DNA of 22,500 bases from positions 1 through 22,500 of IMG/VR virus record IMGVR_UViG_3300037247_000247, one strand, 5' to 3'. Below the pieces are notes generated by a model that worked only from the letters and a program-made list of their open reading frames with translations, ran no database searches and was not told the origin of the DNA. This document shows positions 1 to 7,554 of the stretch, in pieces. Each line of letters begins with the position of its first letter. Position 1 is the first letter of the stretch. A program made the translations under genes and the position numbers. This DNA comes from a virus.

Positions 1-55
1 CGGGGGTGTAAACCGGGCCAGTTGTCGGAGGGGGGGGGTAACGGGGGTGGCAACA
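1..55. other. G-rich non-coding left edge
   Basis: This short stretch precedes the first rightward gene. It holds several runs of G on the plus strand: G5 near 2-6, G3 near 16, a G9 run at 30-38, and G5 followed by GG at 43-50. The spacing is compatible with a G-quadruplex on the plus strand. No ORF or stem-loop of note is seen. The window may simply begin at a contig edge, where G homopolymers are error-prone. Confidence 0.35.
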
Positions 56-85
56 TTTAGAAGGTTAGGTAAATAACAGTATAGC
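56..85 (+). promoter_or_regulatory. Weak candidate sigma70-type promoter
   Basis: TTTAGA at 56-61 and TATAGC at 80-85 are separated by 18 bp. They lie just upstream of the rightward gene starting at 102, so they could act as -35 and -10 boxes. The match to consensus is partial and the call is an inference. Confidence 0.25.
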
Positions 86-101
86 ATAGAAAGGATGTGA
101 C

Positions 102-416
102 ATGAGTATTAACGATAATTTAATCAAGTTTTTGCAGATATACGACGAAGCAAAGCAAACTGAGAAATTAAACAACGAAGCCCTTGACGTTATTGAGGAT
201 GCCTTGAATGATACAACGGCATACAATGCAAGGGGGCAAATAGCCAGCCAGTGTGATTTAGACATCGGATCGGAGTGGGAACTTTTGGCAATGGGACTGG
301 ATAACTCAAATGTGGCGGGTTTTATCCGAGTGATGAAAGATGCTAGAGAATTCAAAAAACCCTTGTTGAATGATTCAATTGAGGTGATAAGGGCATTGGT
401 AAAGGATGGTGAATGA
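102..416 (+). CDS. Hypothetical small acidic protein
   Basis: This is one of only two genes on the plus strand, and it runs toward the leftward structural operon. The 104-aa product is mostly helical and acidic, with no signal peptide, membrane segment or known motif. An AAAGGATG sequence about eight bases before the ATG is an acceptable SD site. An overlapping minus-strand frame exists, but it lacks an SD site and fits no operon, so the plus frame is preferred. The next gene starts two bases after this stop, suggesting a two-gene transcript. It could be a regulatory or host-takeover gene. I do not recognise the family. Confidence 0.6.
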   Translation: MSINDNLIKFLQIYDEAKQTEKLNNEALDVIEDALNDTTAYNARGQIASQCDLDIGSEWELLAMGLDNSNVAGFIRVMKDAREFKKPLLNDSIEVIRALVKDGE

Positions 417-417
417 T

Positions 418-597
418 ATGACACGAAATGGAAGATTTGTAAAATTCATGTTTGCAAAACATCAGGGATGGATTAGGGTGCTTGGCAAAGGTATCGCAAT
501 AAAAAACACAAATCATCATCCATTATTATTTTCTCAAAGGAACGGATACACAAAGGGGATTATGATAAAGCAAGTGTATATTCACTTTCTGTCTTAA
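418..597 (+). CDS. Small basic hypothetical phage protein
   Basis: The product is 59 aa, basic and aromatic, with a central GWIRVLGKGIAIK segment and a later HPLLFSQRNGY segment. The pattern of an aromatic-glycine core followed by LFS-x-RNGY resembles short hypothetical proteins I associate with many phage genomes, but no function is known to me. I chose the ATG at 418, two bases after the upstream stop, because a GGTGA SD site lies just before it. An in-frame ATG at 406 overlaps the upstream gene and has poorer spacing. The stop is followed four bases later by a strong inverted repeat. Confidence 0.6.
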   Translation: MTRNGRFVKFMFAKHQGWIRVLGKGIAIKNTNHHPLLFSQRNGYTKGIMIKQVYIHFLS

Positions 598-601
598 AGC
601 A

Positions 602-632
602 AAACGGCCGTACTAAATGGGTACGGCCGTTT
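602..632. terminator. Bidirectional hairpin terminator built on ACGGCCGT
   Basis: A perfect 11-bp inverted repeat (602-612 and 622-632) encloses a 9-base loop. Each arm contains the octamer ACGGCCGT. It lies between the converging genes ending at 597 and 714. On the minus strand the stem is followed by TTTTGCTTT, a good intrinsic-terminator tail for the leftward late operon; the plus-strand tail is short. The rest of the gap (633-713) holds only a short dyad at 662-672 and a CCACGGTGG palindrome at 699-707. Confidence 0.75.
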
Positions 633-713
633 AAGGGAGTTGATGAAATGAATCATTAGGGGATGACTCATCGAAGTTATTGTATCACAAAGTGTAAACC
701 ACGGTGGACACTT

Positions 714-1013
714 CTACCCTTTGATTTTATTAGTTGATTGATGCGCTGTAACGCCACCCGCTAATGCTGACAAGAACGATGTAAACAATGCGCCTAATCC
801 CTGCGGAGTACATTCGTAAACGGGAATCCCCACAATTTGTAAATCAGTACACGACAACCCCGCAATTAAAATAGTTACAATGGCCATGACGGCGGCAATG
901 ATAAGTTGCTTTTGTTTTGGTGTATATTTGTCATACCATGTATTTAATTTTGGTAGAAATGATAAACCCAGTGATATCACAAAACCCGCTATATAACTAA
1001 TTGAGTATTCCAT
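714..1013 (-). CDS. Holin-like small membrane protein
   Basis: The 99-aa product has about three hydrophobic segments (residues roughly 4-22, 37-54 and 70-88) separated by a basic loop (KYTPKQK) and a Cys-containing loop. It ends in a short polar tail with two lysines. Size and topology fit a small phage holin or other phage membrane protein. It is the last gene of the leftward operon, downstream of the tail genes, where lysis genes often sit. A strong AAGGAGA SD site nine bases before the ATG overlaps the end of the preceding gene. No endolysin is visible, so the lysis role is inferred from topology and place alone. Confidence 0.55.
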   Translation of the reverse strand: MEYSISYIAGFVISLGLSFLPKLNTWYDKYTPKQKQLIIAAVMAIVTILIAGLSCTDLQIVGIPVYECTPQGLGALFTSFLSALAGGVTAHQSTNKIKG

Positions 1014-1017
1014 GTGC

Positions 1018-1293
1018 TTATTTCTCCTTGCGCCAGCTTCGCCACATATCGGCGGCCATTATCCCGCTGCCTGTTGCCAAAAAAGCTAACGATAATCCTT
1101 CTAATAAATGATCGGTAGATAGTTTCTTCTTCCTCTGTCTTAGTATTTCAAGGTTAGTGAATGCGCCAAAGAAGGCCAGCGACACACCAACGGCTGGCCC
1201 ACCTCGCAATCTTCCAAAATCACCAGCATCAGCCCTGTAAATGTGGGGGTGAAGTACCAGTGAAGTAGCTAGTGATAAAATCACATTAAACAC
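1018..1293 (-). CDS. Small hydrophobic protein, possible membrane protein
   Basis: The 91-aa product starts with a hydrophobic stretch (residues 1-15) and has two more moderately hydrophobic segments (about 33-46 and 67-83). The intervening and C-terminal parts are basic (RQRKKK, WRSWRKEK). The start is a GTG without a convincing SD site, and a second GTG three codons later is possible, so the N terminus is uncertain. It sits four bases before the holin-like gene and twelve after a coiled-coil membrane protein, which suggests a shared role in lysis or membrane attachment. I do not recognise a family. Confidence 0.45.
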   Translation of the reverse strand: MFNVILSLATSLVLHPHIYRADAGDFGRLRGGPAVGVSLAFFGAFTNLEILRQRKKKLSTDHLLEGLSLAFLATGSGIMAADMWRSWRKEK

Positions 1294-1304
1294 AAAATTA
1301 ACTA

Positions 1305-1580
1305 TTAAAATATCCCACCCTTAGATTTTGGCTGTAATGCCTTGTATAATTTATCATGTAAATCTTTTATCCGCTTGTCGTATGATTCTATTATTTGCTC
1401 GATCTTATCCCTTAGTTTTTTGTTCTCTTCCTTCAATTCAGTTTCCACCGTTTCGAGGCGTTCTATTTGCTGCCCTTGGTACTCAACTGTGGTATTCAAG
1501 TCCTTTAATGACAATTTGAAATAGGCGGTAATGATACCACCGACTGCTGTTATTAACGCTAGTATGATGTTTTCTTCCAT
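1305..1580 (-). CDS. Membrane-anchored coiled-coil protein, XhlA-like in layout
   Basis: The 91-aa product has an N-terminal hydrophobic segment (about residues 5-22) followed by a long charged heptad region (about 25-82) rich in Glu, Lys, Leu and Ile. It ends in a short basic Gly-containing tail. This is the reverse of the usual haemolysin XhlA layout, where the membrane segment is C-terminal, so it is only loosely comparable. It directly follows the last tail gene and opens a cluster of three small membrane-type genes. It may be a holin partner or spanin-like linker. No strong SD site is visible. Confidence 0.5.
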   Translation of the reverse strand: MEENIILALITAVGGIITAYFKLSLKDLNTTVEYQGQQIERLETVETELKEENKKLRDKIEQIIESYDKRIKDLHDKLYKALQPKSKGGIF

Positions 1581-1620
1581 GATGTTAATTGCTCATTCTG
1601 ATAAGTTACTACATTGTACA

Positions 1621-3201
1621 CTACAGCCGCTGTATTGTTGTTGATGACAGTATTCCGCGCCGCTCCAATTTTGCATCCAATTTCGCATCCACATTATCAA
1701 CTGTGAAGCGGAGTTGCCTAGACTTGTGATCGTAATCCATCGCCGTTATCTTGAATACAGTCTCTTGATTTAGGGAAGCGGTTGCCTCTGGAAATAAATC
1801 CACAATTTGAACCGTTCCTCCACCGTTTACAATAGGCTGCCACAGCGGCCATTCTGACCCATTTCCATCACGGATGAAATCAGAGCGCACCGTGAATGAC
1901 TGCTCTTGCTCTGCCTCGTTACTTAACCCAAGTTCTGCAATTTGCGCCGCTTGTGTGGAGTTTGAATTGTTGATAAACTCTGCAACCTCAGACGGCCAAA
2001 ATGCTTCCGTATTAGGTTCGATCTGTACTTCTTCAAATCTATTTGGGTTTGTTGTCTTGATTGAATAGTCATCCCCCGTCAATGCCACCGCGCTAACCTC
2101 ATAACGCTCACCATCTTCATTCGTCTTACCGCCCGACATCGCCCCCGCTATTGTTAATGTGTTGGTTGCAACACTTGTTATCGTTCCAGTTGAGAAGTCG
2201 TTAATATTTGTCAGCACATCGCCAACCAATACCCCAAGATCGATAAAGTCAACCGTTGCATCTGTTAATGTTGTGGTACTTCCCCCGTCGGCGGTTCCTG
2301 TTGTCTTTGCTTTCCACCCATCAAAATTTAATTGAGTTTGCGAAACCACGTTAACAATATTTGTTACACCGCCCGTGTTTATATTTGTGATTTTGTCCCC
2401 AGGGGAAACACCATCAGTTATAAAAGTAGCACCCGCATCGGTTAATACCGTAGCAGCAACGGCCGTAAATGTTCCAGCAACTAACCCATACCACACCCTA
2501 GACACTGTTGCTACATTGGTGATTCCGCGTGATAGATTTAACTTGTCAATATCGCGTCTGTTCAATACCCAGTCTGGGTTCAACACGGCCGTATCCCGCG
2601 CTTGATAATGTGGCTTGTATTGTTGCAAACTTCCTGCAAGCATAGGATTATCGGTGAACCAAAAATCAATAATGTCAAAGTTTGAATTGCTCAATTTCAA
2701 AATATCACGAATGATGTTAATTGGGTACTCACCCTCTGGTTGATCTGGATTCCACCCGTTAGTGGTAGTGGCGTTGGCTTCTATTTCATCAGTTGTCCCG
2801 TCGTCAATCGTGACATAAGAATCTAACACGTTTTCAATCACATCAGTTAGCGTTGTTGATGAATCATAAAATCTACGTACCAACTTTTCCATCATGCGCA
2901 CAGATGGGCCTTTGACGATGTATTTAATCTGGTTAGCCGATAGCCAAACACATTCAGTTATCCACCCGCTAATGGGGAGGGATACCCAGTCTGAATATAG
3001 TGCTAGTCGTTGCCCCTGGTGATTCGCATAGCTGTCAAATGCGCTAAAGGCATCGGTTCGATTTACAATTACTTCCATTCGAGTCATGCCGAATTTATCC
3101 AACTGCCAACGAATGCCAGCGGATTCAACCGATTTGAATTGTTCTAATGGCTGGGCTAACGTGTCGTTGTTTTTAAATCGAGCGGCTAGTAACTTTGTCA
3201 T
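1621..3201 (-). CDS. Tail hub / tail-associated protein with inserted beta-repeats
   Basis: The 526-aa product is the last large gene of the tail module. The N-terminal third (about 1-235) resembles siphophage baseplate hub or Tal-type proteins: beta-rich segments with ISGWITE and a WVLNRRDIDKLN motif. Residues 251-358 hold two related repeats of about 45 residues (LTDA..F...GV..GD...NI...TNI/TSV...T.L). The C-terminal third (about 365-510) resumes the hub-like fold, with a DYDHKSRQLRFTVD motif typical of tail proteins that close a domain. The start overlaps the upstream stop as TAATG. Two copies of ACGGCCGT lie in it. The hub role is inferred from position after the Dit-like gene and from fold-like features. 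Confidence 0.6.
   Translation of the reverse strand: MTKLLAARFKNNDTLAQPLEQFKSVESAGIRWQLDKFGMTRMEVIVNRTDAFSAFDSYANHQGQRLALYSDWVSLPISGWITECVWLSANQIKYIVKGPSVRMMEKLVRRFYDSSTTLTDVIENVLDSYVTIDDGTTDEIEANATTTNGWNPDQPEGEYPINIIRDILKLSNSNFDIIDFWFTDNPMLAGSLQQYKPHYQARDTAVLNPDWVLNRRDIDKLNLSRGITNVATVSRVWYGLVAGTFTAVAATVLTDAGATFITDGVSPGDKITNINTGGVTNIVNVVSQTQLNFDGWKAKTTGTADGGSTTTLTDATVDFIDLGVLVGDVLTNINDFSTGTITSVATNTLTIAGAMSGGKTNEDGERYEVSAVALTGDDYSIKTTNPNRFEEVQIEPNTEAFWPSEVAEFINNSNSTQAAQIAELGLSNEAEQEQSFTVRSDFIRDGNGSEWPLWQPIVNGGGTVQIVDLFPEATASLNQETVFKITAMDYDHKSRQLRFTVDNVDAKLDAKLERRGILSSTTIQRL
2142..2451 (-). repeat. Tandem protein-level beta-repeat in the hub gene
   Basis: Residues 253-295 and 312-353 of the hub protein align over their length. 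Shared elements are LTDA, then F-x-x-x-GV, then GD, then TNIN, then a second threonine-rich strand ending in T-x-L. The repeat type is known from phage structural proteins as a short beta-sandwich or stem module. It looks inserted between the two halves of the hub. The identity is visible at protein level but is weak in DNA. Confidence 0.55.
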
Positions 3202-5114
3202 TACGCATCACCTATTAGGTGAGATGCCATAGGGGTGATTTCGAGGGATGTTTGATTTGTTTCTGTAGGAATATACTGCGGAGTCGCTCCCCCCGCGTCC
3301 TCGGTAATAAATAAAAACCGATGTTCTTTATGTGGTAAAGTATTAACGAGTTCTCCCGTTGCCCCTCTTATCCTCCCAAGTTTCTGGCTGATACTGTAAA
3401 ACGATTGCAAATCAGACTCATAACGGAAATCGCCACCAAATGTGACGGGAGCTATTGCAAACGAATCAGTTGGGAAAAAGTAGATGCCTACAACCCTCGC
3501 ATTTCCTGTACCCGCTGTTACACTAAATGCAAATGTTATTGTTGTGAACTCGGAAGAAGAAGGGGGTAGTGCGCCTGATGCGTTCAGAGTTCCAAAATCA
3601 ATAAGCTGATACACTCCTGTATCTGCCACGCTTCTAGTCTCATCCAGCAATGGATCTCCTCCAGCTGCGGTTATTGATGATTGTAACCTGAAATCAATTC
3701 CGGTACTCGATGCTCGAAGAACCACCAATATCCTCACAGGTTGCCCAAATGTAGAAAATGAATCATCTGCTGAGATCGCAGTAGTTGCTATCCCGGAATC
3801 TGGCACTGTATTTTCCAAATACCCACCGCCCAGGACACTTGCATCCGCCGTGTTGGTCCATCCGCCTCCGAGTGTCCACCCGCTCCGATCCTTCAAAATC
3901 AAAGCATCTGACGAGATTTGATTTCCGGTATGCCTAATCCCAATGTATGGGATCCCGTTGTTTTGGTAGTTTAACTTGTAACTGTACGGCATACCCCCCA
4001 ACACATTCCACACGTCCAAATAATTAATCCTTTCTTCATTGCCCGCCGATGGGTCGTATCTATTTTTCAGTGCCGACGATGAACAAAACGCAGATGGGAT
4101 AATAGTCTGGTCAAACTCAAGGTAAGCATTATCAATTAACCCGCGATCCGCAACAGTGCTAGACACGGCGAGGATTCCCGTTTGATTCGTGAATGATCCA
4201 TTATTCCCTGAGAACGAAACTCTATACCATGTATTACCCTCTCGGTCAATCCGTTCCATATCAGACACGCTGCCCGCATCATTCACCATTAATGCTTTTG
4301 ATTGGATTACATTTGAAAAGTTATTCGATCTTAGCGATATAGTAATAGTTCCTATTTTTGTACGTGCCCATACATATGCAACTAAATTAGCATCCAATAT
4401 GCTTGTTGTCACCTGTATTTTTACACCACTATTTACACCAGTTGATACAAATTCCTGGCTTTGCCCACCCGTTAACCATGACGCGGGATTCATAGATGTA
4501 GTTGATGCGTTATTGTTTATCCATCCGTCTGCAAGATTTGCGCTTGTGTTATTTTCTATAACATGCGGAGAGGATGGGAAGTCGTTTCTTAAATTAATCA
4601 CTTCGCCACGTCCCGCTGGTGTGCAAAGTAGATTGACGTTAATTCCTATCGTGGATTCATCCAACAACGCCGCAGTAGAATAGTAACTATTGTTATCCTG
4701 AAAACTCCCTTGCTGGATGATAAAATCAGTTGTGGGGGATGATGGGGATAACTGCATCCTAAATATAACATCAGGCTGCGACCCGTTCCTGTATGCCTGA
4801 TAGGCCGTTGATTGCTTTCCCTGTATATGTCGTTTTAACGTGGATAGATTTTTGCTAACGTTGGGTTGATCTGCTGTGGCTGTTACTCGTAATGTAAACG
4901 CCCACAATCTGTTTTGTTCTTCTAAATTAATTGTCTCGGGTGGCCCATCATCACTATCATGCACTGTGGGAGTAGGCACTTGCCCTGACAGTCCAATAGT
5001 GGGTTCATCCATTATCTTGTATGGTGCGGTATTCAATGGAAACACATTCACATAATCGACTTCTGTATTCCCATCATTTATTCGTATAGATGCTACAATC
5101 GGTAATTCTGCCAT
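3201..5114 (-). CDS. Dit-like minor tail protein with two carbohydrate-binding-like segments
   Basis: The 637-aa product follows the tape measure, where siphophages encode the distal tail protein. Residues 1-175 form a beta-rich N-terminal part. Residues about 185-335 look like a phage tail carbohydrate-binding module, with GWINN near the start and the signature GNTWYRVSFSG. A second similar segment lies at about 405-560 (SGWTLGGGWTN to VVGIYFFPTD). A short C-terminal part returns to a structural fold. Such modules commonly bind host-surface glycans. An AAGGAA SD site precedes the ATG, and the stop forms TAATG with the hub start. ACGGCCGT is absent here, unlike in most neighbours. Confidence 0.6.
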   Translation of the reverse strand: MAELPIVASIRINDGNTEVDYVNVFPLNTAPYKIMDEPTIGLSGQVPTPTVHDSDDGPPETINLEEQNRLWAFTLRVTATADQPNVSKNLSTLKRHIQGKQSTAYQAYRNGSQPDVIFRMQLSPSSPTTDFIIQQGSFQDNNSYYSTAALLDESTIGINVNLLCTPAGRGEVINLRNDFPSSPHVIENNTSANLADGWINNNASTTSMNPASWLTGGQSQEFVSTGVNSGVKIQVTTSILDANLVAYVWARTKIGTITISLRSNNFSNVIQSKALMVNDAGSVSDMERIDREGNTWYRVSFSGNNGSFTNQTGILAVSSTVADRGLIDNAYLEFDQTIIPSAFCSSSALKNRYDPSAGNEERINYLDVWNVLGGMPYSYKLNYQNNGIPYIGIRHTGNQISSDALILKDRSGWTLGGGWTNTADASVLGGGYLENTVPDSGIATTAISADDSFSTFGQPVRILVVLRASSTGIDFRLQSSITAAGGDPLLDETRSVADTGVYQLIDFGTLNASGALPPSSSEFTTITFAFSVTAGTGNARVVGIYFFPTDSFAIAPVTFGGDFRYESDLQSFYSISQKLGRIRGATGELVNTLPHKEHRFLFITEDAGGATPQYIPTETNQTSLEITPMASHLIGDA

Positions 5115-5126
5115 AATGTTAGTTCC

Positions 5127-7256
5127 TTAGTTAACTCCTGCTTCTTCCATGACGGTTGATGTTGTTCCAGACCCGCCACCGCCTGGCACATCTCCTATTG
5201 TATTCACGATAACATTCACTTCTACCTCGCTCGGCAATTGTGCAAGTTTTGTTGCTAAAATATCAACCGACCCAGACGCAACAATAATAGACTTATCAGT
5301 AAGCTCCATAGCGGTTGTGACCATTCCAGCGTTCTCGGTACCGGCCACACCCAAAGCAACTAATTGCTCTGTTGTCAAATCCGCCCCAGTTCCAATCAAC
5401 CCCACGGCATTCGCTAGGCGTTCACTTTCTTCTTGAGATACAACCCCATCGCTTAAATAAATGTCAAACAATTTTTGGGTCACTTCTGTAGTTTGTACAG
5501 TGCGCCGCGTTTGTTCGAGTTGTATATCCGCCTGCTCTTGCGTTTTCAATCCAAGAGCGACTGCCAAGTCTAACAATTGCGCTGTATTTCCTTCAACGTC
5601 GCCACCCTCTGCAATAATTCTCGCTTCTGCAATGTCGAAGGCGTTGTTTTTTAATTGTTCGGTGAATGCCATCTCGGCTTCTAGCTTCGCCGCTTGCGCC
5701 GCTTTGAATGCTTCTAAGTCGCCAGTATAAACAGATGCAATATCGCCTTGGCTTGCTTCTAACTCAGCACGTCGCAATACAAGGGCTTCTCTCTGGCTTT
5801 GCGATAAGTCGCCTTGCAATGTATTGAAAGCTCCTAGCCATTCCGCGCCGCCCTCTTCTGCGGTGTCCACAATATCACGCATGGATGCTTTTTGATCCGC
5901 GTCAAGATCGCCAAATAGTTGCGCCGTGATGGTGGCAATCTCTGAGGAGTTGTCTCGTGTAGATTCAACCCATTCACCTTGCGCCGCTGCCATATCATCT
6001 TGAGCCTGAATGTAATCATCAGCAAGGGGGAGTGCTTCATTAAATGCGTCGAGATAATCATCTCTAAGTGTCTTCGCAGCTTCTTCTAGTTGTTCCTTTT
6101 GAAAACGCAAGCTATTGGTAAGCCTATCGCTTACCTCTGTGTTTTTCTCACCAGCTTTTGCGTACATATCAGCTAATTCAGTAGAACGCTCAAATTCTTC
6201 GCTAACATCCTCTGTGGAATCGGCTAAATCTTGGTTTGTACCAACAAGCCCTTTTAAGATTTGGTCTGATCTTTCGTAAGTGTCTGCGTTTTCATTTAAC
6301 AACAAATTTTGGTCTTCAACCATTTCATTTAGAAATTCCGTCAACCTTGCTTGTGTCTCTAATGTGCTTAACGATTTATCGCTTTCCTCTCGCACCAATG
6401 CGCGGATAGCCCTCAGCTCTTTATTAGTCACGCCAGCCGCTTTTTGCGCGGCATCTAATTCACGAACGCTTTTTCGTGCGTTCGCCATTGACGAGATAAG
6501 AGGTCCGCCCACCTCAGCGGTAGTTAATGCAAACTCATCTTTTAGATTTTGCACATCAGCCTCAAGCGTAGATATATCTTTTGCTGTGCCTTTCGCCGCC
6601 CCCCCCACTGCGATCATGGTTTCCTCTGCGGCCTCCATTGTAGCCTGCAAGAATGCGGTTTCTCGATCTAGCCCATTAATCCCTGAGGTTAGTTCGTTTA
6701 TTCGTTCGCGTACCTTTCCCGATGACAAGCCAAAAGTATCAAGTCTCGGAATCGACTGATTCGCTAACAAAAGTGCGAAATCCTCCATCGCCTGGTTAGG
6801 CCCCACATTCATAGCAGCCCCCAATGTGACGGCTACCTCTGCTAGATCAGCAGCCTCTTCTGTTGTCGCCGCTAACCCCATTGCCATAAATCTGTTGGCG
6901 GATGTCATCAGATCGAAATTCGACACCATGCCCTGTGTGGCAACTTGCAAAGCTCCCAGCATCACATCAGCAGTTGTTCCTATGGATTTTGTCAGACTGT
7001 CGAATGTACTGGCGACTTGTTGAACTTCTCCCCCGCGTTTTATCTGGTCAATGGCAACTTGTGCCGCGCCAGCAACGGCTTGAAACGCATTCTTTGCAAG
7101 ATCAAGTTTAGACTTTAACTCAGTCCATCGGGTTCCAGAATTCCCCGCGTCGTCACCAGCTTCCTCCGCAGCATCACCTGCCCCCTCAATCTCTTCAATA
7201 ACTTTATCAAAGCCCTCGGTTATGGCGCGTACAATTAATTCGGTTTCAGTAGCCAC
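5127..7256 (-). CDS. Tail tape measure protein
   Basis: The product of about 709 aa is largely helical, with Ala-rich and Glu/Gln-rich stretches. A short Gly-rich linker (GGGGSG) lies near the C terminus. It directly follows the frameshifted tail chaperone genes, a conserved arrangement for tape measures. The N-terminal third resembles phage tape-measure domains (segments such as LGALQVATQGM, TSANRFMAMGL and RLDTFGLSSGKVRERI). Open reading extends to a TTG at 7262, but I prefer the GTG at 7256 because a GGTGA SD site lies seven bases before it and only one base before the TTG. At roughly 0.15 nm per residue the tail would be about 100 nm. No lytic transglycosylase motif is seen. Confidence 0.85.
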   Translation of the reverse strand: MATETELIVRAITEGFDKVIEEIEGAGDAAEEAGDDAGNSGTRWTELKSKLDLAKNAFQAVAGAAQVAIDQIKRGGEVQQVASTFDSLTKSIGTTADVMLGALQVATQGMVSNFDLMTSANRFMAMGLAATTEEAADLAEVAVTLGAAMNVGPNQAMEDFALLLANQSIPRLDTFGLSSGKVRERINELTSGINGLDRETAFLQATMEAAEETMIAVGGAAKGTAKDISTLEADVQNLKDEFALTTAEVGGPLISSMANARKSVRELDAAQKAAGVTNKELRAIRALVREESDKSLSTLETQARLTEFLNEMVEDQNLLLNENADTYERSDQILKGLVGTNQDLADSTEDVSEEFERSTELADMYAKAGEKNTEVSDRLTNSLRFQKEQLEEAAKTLRDDYLDAFNEALPLADDYIQAQDDMAAAQGEWVESTRDNSSEIATITAQLFGDLDADQKASMRDIVDTAEEGGAEWLGAFNTLQGDLSQSQREALVLRRAELEASQGDIASVYTGDLEAFKAAQAAKLEAEMAFTEQLKNNAFDIAEARIIAEGGDVEGNTAQLLDLAVALGLKTQEQADIQLEQTRRTVQTTEVTQKLFDIYLSDGVVSQEESERLANAVGLIGTGADLTTEQLVALGVAGTENAGMVTTAMELTDKSIIVASGSVDILATKLAQLPSEVEVNVIVNTIGDVPGGGGSGTTSTVMEEAGVN

Positions 7257-7554
7257 TTTCAATCACCATATGTAAGTCTTGTTGAAGCGTTGTCAACTTC
7301 GTCAGGTTAAGAGGCTCGTCTTGTTTATTTGCCTTCTCTACCTCTAAATGCAACGAGCGCACATTAGATATTAATTGTGCGCCCGTTAATGTTCTAATCG
7401 GTTGTTGTGTGAATCCACCGTCATAAAGGAAACGGCCGTTTCTCATTGCTTGAAATTGTTGCCCGTCTGCACCCACGAGCGGTATTGTCATGCCGCTTTC
7501 TGTGAAGCTCCAACCGTGGCCATCAGATTCAAGAGCGCACCAGTATTCAAGGGC
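7246..7554 (-). CDS. Tail assembly chaperone frameshift extension (T part of GT)
   Basis: This frame has no initiation signal of its own. Its only upstream ATG is at 7578, without an SD site and inside the preceding gene. Read through the slippery site at 7554-7560, it adds 102 residues to the first 103 residues of the upstream chaperone, giving a GT-type fusion of about 205 aa. The domain starts ALEYWCALE and ends with a helical segment rich in Leu and Lys. In lambda-like phages the GT form bridges the tape measure and the tail tube protein, and position immediately before the tape measure fits this. The stop lies just inside the start of the tape measure gene. Confidence 0.8.
   Translation of the reverse strand, partial: ALEYWCALESDGHGWSFTESGMTIPLVGADGQQFQAMRNGRFLYDGGFTQQPIRTLTGAQLISNVRSLHLEVEKANKQDEPLNLTKLTTLQQDLHMVIESGY

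Noticed and set aside
65-424. A 119-codon minus-strand frame
   Set aside because: It overlaps the plus-strand gene at 102-416, which has an SD site and a coupled neighbour. The minus frame has neither.
4189-4683. A 164-codon plus-strand frame
   Set aside because: It is antisense to the Dit-like gene, with no start signal.
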